A stretch of 64,000 bases of DNA. Source: Duganella rivi (lineage in GTDB: Bacteria > Pseudomonadota > Gammaproteobacteria > Burkholderiales > Burkholderiaceae_D). The notes beneath the pieces were generated by a model. It was not told the origin of the DNA, did not search any database, and saw nothing but the letters and a program-made list of their open reading frames with translations. Positions 1-10,850 of this stretch are shown piece by piece. Within the stretch, counting starts at the first letter, position 1. Each line of letters begins with the position of its first letter. The stretch lies in assembly GCF_009857435.1 (NCBI RefSeq), contig NZ_WWCK01000008.1, positions 278,001 through 342,000 of the forward strand, in the 5' to 3' direction. Both the position numbers and the translations under genes were made by a program.

Positions 1-2
1 AT

Positions 3-740
3 ATGAACAACTTCTTGCAGCTGAAAAAAACGGCGGCGCTTGCGATTGGCGCCTTGGCGCTGATGAGCGCCGCGCCGGCCATGGCCGACACCATCGATTT
101 CGAATCCCTCGAATCCAACACCTACGACGGCCTCAACACCTTCGACGCCGGCGACTACCACTTCGCCGTGATCGACTCGCCGAAGTACGGTCCGAACGGC
201 ACCGGCTTTGCCGGCGCCATCGGCAACGGCAACGACCCTTACCTGTGCGCGATTGCCGCCTGCCCGTCCGGCAACACCGGCATGTACTACCTCGGCGTCA
301 ACGACGGCAGCGTGAACATTTCGCGCGGCGACAGCAAGACCTTCAGCCTCGGCACCATCGACTACGCTTTCCTGGCGCCGGTCGACAATCTGCCTGGCTA
401 CTCCTACGGCCAACTGACCGTAACCGGCATCACCACCGGCGGCGGCAAGGTCAGCTACTCCTTCGATTTCCCTGAACTGGTTGGCGGCAACTCGCCCTTC
501 CTGACCGTGGATCTGGCCAGCAAATTTGGCAACGCCCAGTTCAGCAGCGTAACCATCGGCTCCTGCGTGTTCACCGCCACCGATTGCGTCAACCCATCCG
601 ACAACCAGGCCCAGTTCGCCTTCGACAACCTGACCTTGGCGCCGGTGCCGGAACCGCAAACCTACGCCATGCTGGGCCTGGGCCTGGCTGCGATGAGCTT
701 GGTGTCGCGCCGCCGCGCCAAGCAACACAACCACGTTTAA
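3..740 (+). CDS. PEP-CTERM sorting domain exoprotein
   Basis: This is a 245-residue secreted protein of unknown function. Residues 1-28 form a signal peptide ending in APAMA. The C-terminus carries a PEP-CTERM sorting signal: VPEPQTYAMLG, a hydrophobic stretch and the basic tail SRRRAK. Such signals are known to be handled by an exosortase, usually with exopolysaccharide export. The body is Gly/Asn/Asp-rich with two close Cys pairs and resembles a beta-sandwich exoprotein. The ATG is only two bases into the window, so its ribosome site cannot be judged. The subtilase gene follows after 16 bp, so the two are probably co-transcribed, and this protein may be a partner or a substrate of it (inference). 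Confidence 0.88.
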   Translation: MNNFLQLKKTAALAIGALALMSAAPAMADTIDFESLESNTYDGLNTFDAGDYHFAVIDSPKYGPNGTGFAGAIGNGNDPYLCAIAACPSGNTGMYYLGVNDGSVNISRGDSKTFSLGTIDYAFLAPVDNLPGYSYGQLTVTGITTGGGKVSYSFDFPELVGGNSPFLTVDLASKFGNAQFSSVTIGSCVFTATDCVNPSDNQAQFAFDNLTLAPVPEPQTYAMLGLGLAAMSLVSRRRAKQHNHV

Positions 741-756
741 GCAGGGGACTACCACC

Positions 757-3921
<3,165 letters not shown>

Positions 3922-3943
3922 CAGCGCAAGCTAGTCCCTCCCA

Positions 3944-3974
3944 AGCACGCGTGCAGTTTGACGCGGGCTTTTTT
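3944..3974 (+). terminator. Rho-independent terminator after the subtilase gene
   Basis: AGCACGCGT and ACGCGGGCT form a 9-bp stem with one mismatch around the loop GCAGTTTG, followed by TTTTTT. It lies between convergent genes and its end touches the stop codon of the minus-strand lipoprotein. Confidence 0.7.
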
Positions 3975-4456
3975 CATCTGGCGTCGGGACGGCCGCCGGG
4001 GCCGAAGGCAGGGCGTTCGTTGATCACGCACTGGCCGGCATTGCAGCGCGCGCCGGGATCGCTGACCACCGAGCAGGTCGACATCATGCCCAGCCGCTTG
4101 TCGTCGGCGCGGCGCGCCTCGGCGTGCTGCTGGACGCGGGCTTTGAGTTCGGCGCCGTCGCTGTTTTTGCTCGACCAGGCGAGGTAGTGTTCCGGCCCGC
4201 CGCAGGCCTTGGAGCCAACGCCGAGGCTGTGGCATTGGCTGTTGTCGTCGCAGCGCAAGTCGCTGTTGGCGGCCAGCACGCGCTGCCACAATTCCGGCGT
4301 CGTGGCCGAGCCAGGCGGCGCGGCCGAGGCCTTGAGCCGCAGATCGGGCTTGGCTTCCGGCTTGGCCGCGGGCGACTGCGCGCCGGCGCAGGCAGTGAGC
4401 AAAAGCAAGCTGGCCGCAGCCAGCCGCAGGGAGAGGGAGGAAGGTAGGATATTCAT
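3974..4456 (-). CDS. Putative lipoprotein of unknown function
   Basis: A 160-residue protein. I chose the internal ATG at 4456 because it gives a clean lipoprotein signal (MNILPSS, a hydrophobic core, then LLLLTAC), with lipidation predicted on the Cys of LTAC. The mature part has four or more further Cys (LRCDDNSQC, KACGG, CSVVSDPGARCNAGQC), which suggests a disulfide-bonded periplasmic domain. I do not recognise the family. It lies 7 bp downstream of the RelA/SpoT-like gene on the same strand, so the two probably share a transcript. Confidence 0.75.
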   Translation of the reverse strand: MNILPSSLSLRLAAASLLLLTACAGAQSPAAKPEAKPDLRLKASAAPPGSATTPELWQRVLAANSDLRCDDNSQCHSLGVGSKACGGPEHYLAWSSKNSDGAELKARVQQHAEARRADDKRLGMMSTCSVVSDPGARCNAGQCVINERPAFGPGGRPDAR

Positions 4457-4463
4457 GCTTTCA

Positions 4464-5633
4464 TCATGATCCAAGCCCGGGCTGATTGCAAGGAGGCTGC
4501 GCGGCAATCCAGCGTATCAGTTCGCGACCGAACACACGCGTGCGCGCGGTGTCGATCTGGCGTTTCTTGTAGGCGTCGTGGCTGGCCGGCCCGCTGAGGC
4601 TGCGCTGGTAGCTGGCCTCATCCATGAGCTGGATTTCGTACTCGAAGAAAAAGCCGACGTCGTAGTCCTGCTCCGGCGCGGCGTCCAGTTGCTGCACGTG
4701 GATCATCTTGCGCACCGTGACCTGGATGCTGTTGAAGCCGACACCGCTGTGCGGATTGTCGCAGCGGGTTTGCGGCTGGGCGATTGCGGCCAGTTCGGCG
4801 TCCATGGTGCGCAGCAGGTCTAGCGGGTACTCCTTGCTGTGCTCCAGCTGTGCGCGGTATTTGCAGAACACCTGTTTGGCGGCGTCCAGATCGAGCAGGG
4901 TGTTGCGGGTGCGTTCGGCGTCTACATTGGTCACCGACAGCAAGTGCGCGCGCTGCAAGGTACGCAGGGCCAGCAGGCATTCGCAGCGGGTGGCAAACAC
5001 CAGCCGCACGCCAAGGTGGTCGAAGATATCGGCGGCAAGATAGGCGGCTTTTTGCAGCAGCTTGAGCAAGATGCTGTTGCGGCCCTTGTTGTCCTTGCGG
5101 TCGTAGTGCAGCAGCGGCAGGCAGACCTCGCCGTCGGTGAGGAAATGGCGGTCGCCGTCGTGGCGGATCACCTCGTCCAGCGTGCCGAACACCTGCGCGC
5201 GGATGGCGTGGAAGTGGCGCAGCTTGAGGTTGTTGTCGATGTAGAAAATGCCGTGCATGACTTTCAGCACCGCGCACGACCACATGCGCCGCGCATCCAC
5301 CAGCTGGCCGCGCAGCGAGGCGTAGACCAGCAGTTGCAGCGGATCGTCCGGCTCGGCCACCTCGGGCGGGATCAGATGGGCCTGCGCCGGTTCGAGGAAG
5401 CTACAGCGGATGAAGGCCACCGCCTCCACATGGGCGCGGCGGATCAGCGCAATGGCGGCCGGCTGTTCAAGGTCGAAGCCATACTCGCGCACGAATTGGT
5501 GCGCATCGTGTAAATTGCGCAGGGCCAGCGCGCCAAGGTCTATCGCCGAGATGCCGTTGGCGATCGCGTTCAGATAAGTCCAGTTGAGCGATAACTTGCC
5601 TTCGCTCTTGAGCGAAGCTTGCAGTTCCGTCAT
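4464..5633 (-). CDS. TIGR04552-like protein with RelA/SpoT-synthetase-like motifs
   Basis: A 389-residue soluble protein with no signal peptide. The C-terminal half shows the motif order of (p)ppGpp synthetase domains. A basic strand with SILLKLLQK is followed by IFDHLGVRLVF (about 203-213), which matches the synthetase D-x-x-x-x-R strand. GVGFNSIQVTV (297-307) matches NGYxSIHTTV. YEIQLMD (332-338), followed by SGPASHDAYKKRQ, matches the EIQIRT...AAHWAYK region. The presumed metal and catalytic acids are kept (Asp205, Glu333). The stacking Tyr is Phe300, and the following His is Gln304. From memory it resembles the uncharacterised TIGR04552/TIGR04562 proteins. The fold assignment is inference from motifs; the activity and substrate are unknown. 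Confidence 0.8.
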   Translation of the reverse strand: MTELQASLKSEGKLSLNWTYLNAIANGISAIDLGALALRNLHDAHQFVREYGFDLEQPAAIALIRRAHVEAVAFIRCSFLEPAQAHLIPPEVAEPDDPLQLLVYASLRGQLVDARRMWSCAVLKVMHGIFYIDNNLKLRHFHAIRAQVFGTLDEVIRHDGDRHFLTDGEVCLPLLHYDRKDNKGRNSILLKLLQKAAYLAADIFDHLGVRLVFATRCECLLALRTLQRAHLLSVTNVDAERTRNTLLDLDAAKQVFCKYRAQLEHSKEYPLDLLRTMDAELAAIAQPQTRCDNPHSGVGFNSIQVTVRKMIHVQQLDAAPEQDYDVGFFFEYEIQLMDEASYQRSLSGPASHDAYKKRQIDTARTRVFGRELIRWIAAQPPCNQPGLGS

Positions 5634-5715
5634 GTCTCCTCCACCGCATTACTTTTATAATAAGAGGTTGTCGGTTGGAACTATAATAGCGCCTTTGCTT
5701 GCCACTATCAGTATC
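5634..5715. promoter_or_regulatory. Divergent promoter region between the RelA/SpoT-like gene and the glycosyltransferase
   Basis: This AT-rich 82-bp gap holds TATAAT at 5682-5687 on the plus strand, about 28 bp before the chosen glycosyltransferase start. A TATTAT-like box lies at 5655-5660 on the minus strand. No good -35 hexamer is visible for either, so only the -10 boxes are supported. Confidence 0.35.
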
Positions 5716-6663
5716 ATGACACTACCCCGCACTGCGCGCATCGCCATTCTGGTGCCGTGTTACAACGAGGCGCTGACGATTGCGAGTATCGTGCGCGATT
5801 TCAATGCTTGTTTGCCACACGCACAAGTCTATGTCTTCGATAATAACTCCACCGACGGCACCGCTCAGGTCGCGCGCGAAGCGGGCGCCATCGTGCGCAA
5901 CGTGCCGGCGCAGGGCAAGGGTAGCGTGGTGCGGCGCATGTTTGCCGACATCGAGGCGGATGCTTATGTGATGGTCGACGGCGACGATACGTATGACGCC
6001 AGCGTGGCGCCGCAGCTGGTCGAGCGCCTGCTGGCCGAGGGACTGGACATGGTGGTTGGCAACCGCGTCAGCACCGAGCAGGCGGCCTACCGCCCGGGCC
6101 ACCGCTTCGGCAACGCCATGCTGACCGGCTTTGTGTCCTTTATTTTTGGCCGCACGTTTACCGACATCTTGTCCGGCTACCGCGTGTTTTCGCGCCGCTA
6201 TGTGAAGTCGTTCGCGGCGCACTCGGCGGGTTTCGAGATCGAGACCGAGCTGACCGTGCACTCGCTGGAATTGCGCATGCCGGTGGCCGAGGTCTCGACC
6301 ATTTACAAGTCGCGCCCGGAAGGCTCGGTCAGCAAGTTGAATACTTACCGCGACGGTTTCCGCATTCTCGGCACCATCTTCCGGCTGTTTAAGTCGGAGC
6401 GGCCGTTGGCGTTTTACTCGATCTTTGCGACGATCAGCGCCTTGCTGTCGGTGATCCTGGCTGAGCCTATCGTCAAGACTTACTTGCAGACCGGACTGGT
6501 GCCGCGCCTGCCGACCGCAACGCTGTGCGCGTCGCTGATGCTGTTTGGCGTGATTCTGCTGGTATGCGGCATCATTCTTGATGCGGTGACCAAGGGGCGT
6601 ATCGAGCAGAAGCGCTTTGCCTACCTGGCGCAGCCCGGCCCGAGCCTGGATAGCGATGCGTAA
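5716..6663 (+). CDS. Family 2 glycosyltransferase
   Basis: A 315-residue inverting GT-A glycosyltransferase. The N-terminal domain has the nucleotide-binding start IAILVPCYNE, the acidic VMVDGDDTYD motif that holds the metal/NDP-sugar, and GFEIETEL further on. Two C-terminal hydrophobic segments (about 235-300) anchor it in the inner membrane. This layout resembles dolichol/undecaprenyl-phosphate sugar synthases. I chose the ATG at 5716 because the family begins right before RIAILVPCYNE; the 44 residues encoded further upstream overlap the opposite gene's start and look non-coding. It overlaps the next gene by 8 bp. It probably loads a sugar on a polyprenyl phosphate for its membrane neighbour (inference). 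Confidence 0.87.
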   Translation: MTLPRTARIAILVPCYNEALTIASIVRDFNACLPHAQVYVFDNNSTDGTAQVAREAGAIVRNVPAQGKGSVVRRMFADIEADAYVMVDGDDTYDASVAPQLVERLLAEGLDMVVGNRVSTEQAAYRPGHRFGNAMLTGFVSFIFGRTFTDILSGYRVFSRRYVKSFAAHSAGFEIETELTVHSLELRMPVAEVSTIYKSRPEGSVSKLNTYRDGFRILGTIFRLFKSERPLAFYSIFATISALLSVILAEPIVKTYLQTGLVPRLPTATLCASLMLFGVILLVCGIILDAVTKGRIEQKRFAYLAQPGPSLDSDA

Positions 6664-8479
6664 TTTCCTCGCGCGCCGGGCGCTGCTGCTGGTGCCTTTG
6701 CTGTTGGGTCTGTTGTCGCTGAGCAGCGGGCAGGACGACGGCTGGGACATGCGCAACTACCACCTGTACAACGTCCATGCGCTGCTCAACGGCCGTATTG
6801 GTTTTGATTTGTCGCCAGCCGGCTTCCAGAGCTATTTCAATCCGACGCTGGATCTGCCTTACTACTACCTGAACCAGTGGCTGCCGCCGCGCGCGGTTGG
6901 CTTCGTGCTGGGCGCGCTGCATGGACTGGCATTTGTGCTGCTGGTGGGCATTGCCCGCCAGTTGCTGGGCGCGGCGGCATCGCGCCGTTCGGTGTTGCTG
7001 CTGGCCTTGGCCGGCGTGTTTGCGCCGGGCTTCCTGAGCGAGTTGGGCAACACCATGGGCGACAACGTGAGCGCCTTGCCGGTGCTGCTGTCCGTCTACC
7101 TCGTGCTGCGCTATTGGGCGGCGCTGCCGCAGTGGAATGGCCGCGCCGTGCTGGCCTTGGTGGCCGCCGGTGCGGCGATGGGCCTGAGCGCCGGTCTCAA
7201 GCTGACCAATGCGACCTACGCCGTGGCCATGTGTGCAGCCTTGTTCGCAGCGGCGCCCGTGGCCGGTTTGCACTTGTGGCAGCGCGTGCGCCTGGCGTTC
7301 GTGTTTGGCGTTGGCGTGCTGGGCGGCGTGGCGACGACGGGCGGCTGGTGGTTCCTCAAGATGTGGCAGACCTTCGGCAACCCGGTCTTCCCGCAATTCA
7401 ACAACGTTTTCCACAGCCCGCTGGCGCCGGAGAATGGCGTGATCGACGTGTTCTTCCGCCCGCAAGGCTGGCTGGAGAATGTGTTCTGGCCATTCATCTT
7501 TGCGTTCAACACGCGGCGCGTGTCGGAGATTCCGCTCAAGCTGGCCGTGTGGCCGGTGCTGTACGTGGTGCTGCTGGCCGTGCCGCTGGTGTGGCTGTGG
7601 CGCCGCCAGCGCCGCGCCGCAGCTACCGCCGCAAGCGGCATCACGTCGGCATCGCCGTCGCTGGCCCCGCGCAGCGTGTTCCTGCTGACCTTCATCGCAT
7701 TGGCTTATCTGGTCTGGATGCGCATGTTCAGCATCTACCGCTACCTGGTGCCGCTGGAGTTGCTCGCGCCGTTGGCGATCTGGCTGGCATGGCAATACAT
7801 CGCCCCGCGTGCGCAACGCTTGGCCGCAGTGGTGCTGGCCTTGCTGGCAGTTGGCGTTTTCCCCATCGCCAACTGGGGCCATGCCGAGTGGGGCGATACC
7901 GCCTTCAGCGCCGAGATCCCGGTTATCGACCAGCCTGCCGACAGCATCGTCTTCTTCGCCCAGCCAGATCCACCGTCTGGCTGGATGGCGACCTTCTTGC
8001 CGCAGCAAGTCCGCGTAATCGCCCTGGGCACCGGCCTGCCGGAGTCGCCGGCGTGGCGCGCCCGCCAACTGGCCGCCATCGCCGAACGCCCAGGGCCGCA
8101 CTACCTGCTATTGAGCGCCGCCCGCAACGACCGCGACGGCACCCGCCTGCGCAAGCTGGCCGTTGCCCAATGGCTGGGCTGGACTGCCGACGCAGCCGGC
8201 TGCGGCAAGCTGGAAAAAGTCATGCAGCGCGTGCGCCTGCAAGTCGAACTGCGCCGCTTGTCCACCGGCGGCTGCACCTTCGACCTGTTGCCGCAACACG
8301 GCATCGATTTGGCTGCACTGGATCGCGCCACCATCGCGCAGGCTGCCGAGCGCTTGCAGCAATATGGCCTGCAACTGGATGCGGCCAGTTGCACCACGCA
8401 CCGGGCGGCGGTCGGCGCCGAGCCGCGTCCTTTCCTCTGGTGCCGCGCTGGCGTGAAGGATCACGCTGCCGCGCGATAG
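6656..8479 (+). CDS. Polytopic membrane protein, GT-C-type glycosyltransferase candidate
   Basis: A 607-residue protein with about ten to twelve hydrophobic segments over residues 1-410, then a soluble C-terminal domain of about 180 residues. The early periplasmic loop reads DDGWDMRNYHLYN, an acidic/aromatic loop of the kind seen in GT-C enzymes that use polyprenyl-phosphate sugars. The start overlaps the stop of the family 2 glycosyltransferase (ATGCGTAA), so the two are translationally coupled. I infer that it transfers the sugar provided by its neighbour. The acceptor cannot be read from the sequence, and I do not recognise a named gene. Confidence 0.78.
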   Translation: MRNFLARRALLLVPLLLGLLSLSSGQDDGWDMRNYHLYNVHALLNGRIGFDLSPAGFQSYFNPTLDLPYYYLNQWLPPRAVGFVLGALHGLAFVLLVGIARQLLGAAASRRSVLLLALAGVFAPGFLSELGNTMGDNVSALPVLLSVYLVLRYWAALPQWNGRAVLALVAAGAAMGLSAGLKLTNATYAVAMCAALFAAAPVAGLHLWQRVRLAFVFGVGVLGGVATTGGWWFLKMWQTFGNPVFPQFNNVFHSPLAPENGVIDVFFRPQGWLENVFWPFIFAFNTRRVSEIPLKLAVWPVLYVVLLAVPLVWLWRRQRRAAATAASGITSASPSLAPRSVFLLTFIALAYLVWMRMFSIYRYLVPLELLAPLAIWLAWQYIAPRAQRLAAVVLALLAVGVFPIANWGHAEWGDTAFSAEIPVIDQPADSIVFFAQPDPPSGWMATFLPQQVRVIALGTGLPESPAWRARQLAAIAERPGPHYLLLSAARNDRDGTRLRKLAVAQWLGWTADAAGCGKLEKVMQRVRLQVELRRLSTGGCTFDLLPQHGIDLAALDRATIAQAAERLQQYGLQLDAASCTTHRAAVGAEPRPFLWCRAGVKDHAAAR

Positions 8480-8521
8480 TGTCTAAAATGGCAGCCAGTT
8501 CAACTTGTTTGCGGAGACTGC

Positions 8522-9937
8522 ATGTCTTTTCTGATTGTTCTTGCTGCCCTGGTGTTCCTGATGCTGGCCGCGTATCGCGGCTACAGCGTGATTCTGTTTG
8601 CTCCCATTGCCGCGCTGGGCGCGGTGCTGCTGACCGACCCGGGCGCGGTGGCGCCGGTGTTCAGCGGCATTTTCATGGACAAGATGGTGGGCTTCGTCAA
8701 ACTGTACTTCCCGGTGTTCCTGCTGGGCGCGGTGTTTGGCAAGCTGATCGAGCTATCCGGCTTTTCCGAATCGATTGTGGTGGCGGCCATCAAGTACATC
8801 GGCCGCACCCGCGCCAACGCGGTGATCGTGCTGGTGTGCGCGCTGCTGACGTATGGCGGAGTGTCGTTGTTCGTGGTGGTGTTTGCCGTCTATCCGTTCG
8901 CGGCTGAGCTTTACCGTCAAAGCAATATTCCCAAGCGCCTGATGCCGGGCGCAATCGCGCTGGGAGCGTTCTCGTTCACCATGGATACCTTGCCGGGCAC
9001 GCCGCAGATCCAGAACATCATTCCGACCACCTTCTTCAAGACCACCGGCTGGGCGGCGCCGTGGCTGGGCGTGATCGGCTCCATTGCCACGCTGGCCGCC
9101 GGCCTGGCCTTCCTCGAGTGGCGCCGCCGCAGCGCGATGGCGAAGGGCGAGGGCTATGATAGCGCCGCCGCCCCGGCCGCTGCCGACCCGGCGCCGTCGG
9201 CGCCGGCACGGGCCGGCTTGCCGCATCCATTGCTGTCGCTGGCGCCGCTGGTGCTGGTTGGCGTCGCCAACTTTACGCTGACCAAGCTGATCCCCGGCTG
9301 GTACGGCGACAGCTACGCCCTCACGGCCGACGCCTTGCCCGGCCTGCACGCCACGGTCACTGTGCCGATCAAGTCGGTGATCGGCATCTGGGCGGTGGAG
9401 GGCGCGCTGCTGCTGGGCATCCTGCTGACCGTGGCCACCGCCTTCGGCCGCATTCGCCTCACCTTTGCCGACGGCACCAAGGCGGCGGTCGGCGGCGCGC
9501 TGCTGGCGGCCATGAACACCGCCTCCGAATACGGCTTTGGCGGCGTGATTGCCGCGCTGCCGGGCTTCCTGTCGGTGAGCGAAGCGCTGCGCAGCGTGCC
9601 CAATCCGCTGGTGAATGCGGCGGTATCGGTTACCTCGCTGGCCGGCATCACCGGCTCCGCCTCGGGCGGCATGAGCATCGCGCTGGCGGCCATGTCGGAT
9701 CAGTTCATCCGCGCGGCGGAAGCGGCGCAGATTCCGCTGGAGGTGATGCACCGCGTGGTGGCCATGGCCAGCGGCGGCATGGACACGCTGCCGCACAACG
9801 GCGCGGTGATCACCCTGCTGGCGGTCACCGGACTGACGCACCGCCAGTCCTACCGCGATATCTTCGGCATCACCATCATCAAGACGCTGGCGGTGTTCTT
9901 TGTGATTGCCGTGTACTACCTGACCGGGCTGGTGTAA
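8522..9937 (+). CDS. GntP family permease
   Basis: A 471-residue inner-membrane transporter with about twelve hydrophobic segments. It has the GntP/citrate-type hallmarks TMDTLPGTPQIQN in the first half and GGMDTLPHNGAV near the end, the internal repeat typical of this ion-transporter superfamily. Members import gluconate or other organic anions. No catabolic gene is next to it, so the substrate is unknown. GGAGA lies 6 bp before the ATG. The 3' end overlaps the convergent glycosylase gene by 59 bp. Confidence 0.88.
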   Translation: MSFLIVLAALVFLMLAAYRGYSVILFAPIAALGAVLLTDPGAVAPVFSGIFMDKMVGFVKLYFPVFLLGAVFGKLIELSGFSESIVVAAIKYIGRTRANAVIVLVCALLTYGGVSLFVVVFAVYPFAAELYRQSNIPKRLMPGAIALGAFSFTMDTLPGTPQIQNIIPTTFFKTTGWAAPWLGVIGSIATLAAGLAFLEWRRRSAMAKGEGYDSAAAPAAADPAPSAPARAGLPHPLLSLAPLVLVGVANFTLTKLIPGWYGDSYALTADALPGLHATVTVPIKSVIGIWAVEGALLLGILLTVATAFGRIRLTFADGTKAAVGGALLAAMNTASEYGFGGVIAALPGFLSVSEALRSVPNPLVNAAVSVTSLAGITGSASGGMSIALAAMSDQFIRAAEAAQIPLEVMHRVVAMASGGMDTLPHNGAVITLLAVTGLTHRQSYRDIFGITIIKTLAVFFVIAVYYLTGLV

Positions 9938-10682
9938 GCGCAGGCGGGTACTGCTTCTGGCATTTCACGCAAAAGAAGCTGCGGCGCTGGGTCTTGCCAA
10001 GGTGCGCCTTGTGAAACGGGATGTCGCAGCGCGGGCAGATGCGCTTGGTGTGCGCCAGCCAGTGCTGCTTGAGCACAAAGGCTTTTTTCCAGCGCAGGAA
10101 ATCAAAGGCGTACACACGCATCTGCTCCACCAGTTCGCGCAGCTTGGCAGCGGACAGCGCGCCCACCGTCGACAGCGGATGCACGCGGATGCGGAACAGC
10201 ACCTCGTTCTTGAAGATATTGCCGGCGCCGGAAAAAATCTCCTGATCCAGCGTGGCGTCGCACACCAGCATGTCCGGCTGCGCGCGCAGCTTTTTCAGCG
10301 CGGCCCTGGCGTCCCACTGATCTGACATCACGTCCGCACTCCAGTCGTATTGCACGTCGAGATCGGCGGGCAGGGTCTTCACCGAGCAGGTGTAGAAATT
10401 GAATTCCTCGCCGTCGTCAAAGCCCAGGCTTAGGCGCGGCTGCGCATCTTCCTTGCGCTCATTGATGCGGTAACTGCCAAACATCAGCAAATGAATCCGC
10501 AGCACGCGATCCGGCAGCTGGATCAGGAAATGCTTGCCCCAGCTGCGCAGGGCAACGATCGGCTGCCCTTCCAGCGCCGCATAGTCGACTTCCTTGCTGT
10601 TGCCGCTGGCGCGCGTGATGGTGCGGCCGACGAAACCCTCGGCCTGTTCACGCAAAATAACGATGGATGGTCCTTCCGGCAT
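9879..10682 (-). CDS. nei: Fpg/Nei family DNA glycosylase (endonuclease VIII-like)
   Basis: A 267-residue base-excision repair enzyme that removes oxidised bases and nicks the abasic site. It begins MPEGP, with Pro2 as the Schiff-base nucleophile and Glu3 as the partner. The helix-two-turn-helix is visible at LDQEIFSGAGNIFKNEVLF. The C-terminus holds the zinc finger CPRC...FFCVKC with the QRRSFFC loop. Whether it is Nei or Fpg in specificity is not certain; the divergent middle favours an Nei-like member. A tail of about 25 residues after the zinc finger (SGSTRQSQRTPPAS) is low-complexity. Confidence 0.88.
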   Translation of the reverse strand: MPEGPSIVILREQAEGFVGRTITRASGNSKEVDYAALEGQPIVALRSWGKHFLIQLPDRVLRIHLLMFGSYRINERKEDAQPRLSLGFDDGEEFNFYTCSVKTLPADLDVQYDWSADVMSDQWDARAALKKLRAQPDMLVCDATLDQEIFSGAGNIFKNEVLFRIRVHPLSTVGALSAAKLRELVEQMRVYAFDFLRWKKAFVLKQHWLAHTKRICPRCDIPFHKAHLGKTQRRSFFCVKCQKQYPPALTPARSGSTRQSQRTPPAS

Positions 10683-10768
10683 GGCCTGCCCCTCAAGCGT
10701 ACAGGCTATCAGTGTGGGCGCGCTGCCGCGCCCTGACCGTACGCTAGCTCACCGAGCTGTCCAGCATG

Positions 10769-10797
10769 TTGTGTACTTATGGCATTGTCGTTACGAT
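10769..10797 (+). promoter_or_regulatory. Candidate sigma-70 promoter for the M28 peptidase
   Basis: TTGTGT (10769-10774) and TACGAT (10792-10797) are separated by 17 bp. They lie about 55 bp upstream of the chosen TTG start. This promoter could also drive the ccm operon, which follows the peptidase with no visible gap. Confidence 0.4.
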
Positions 10798-10850
10798 TGA
10801 TTCGTGGCAGTATGTCCGGTCACGATTTATGTAACCCGAGGGAGACTAGC

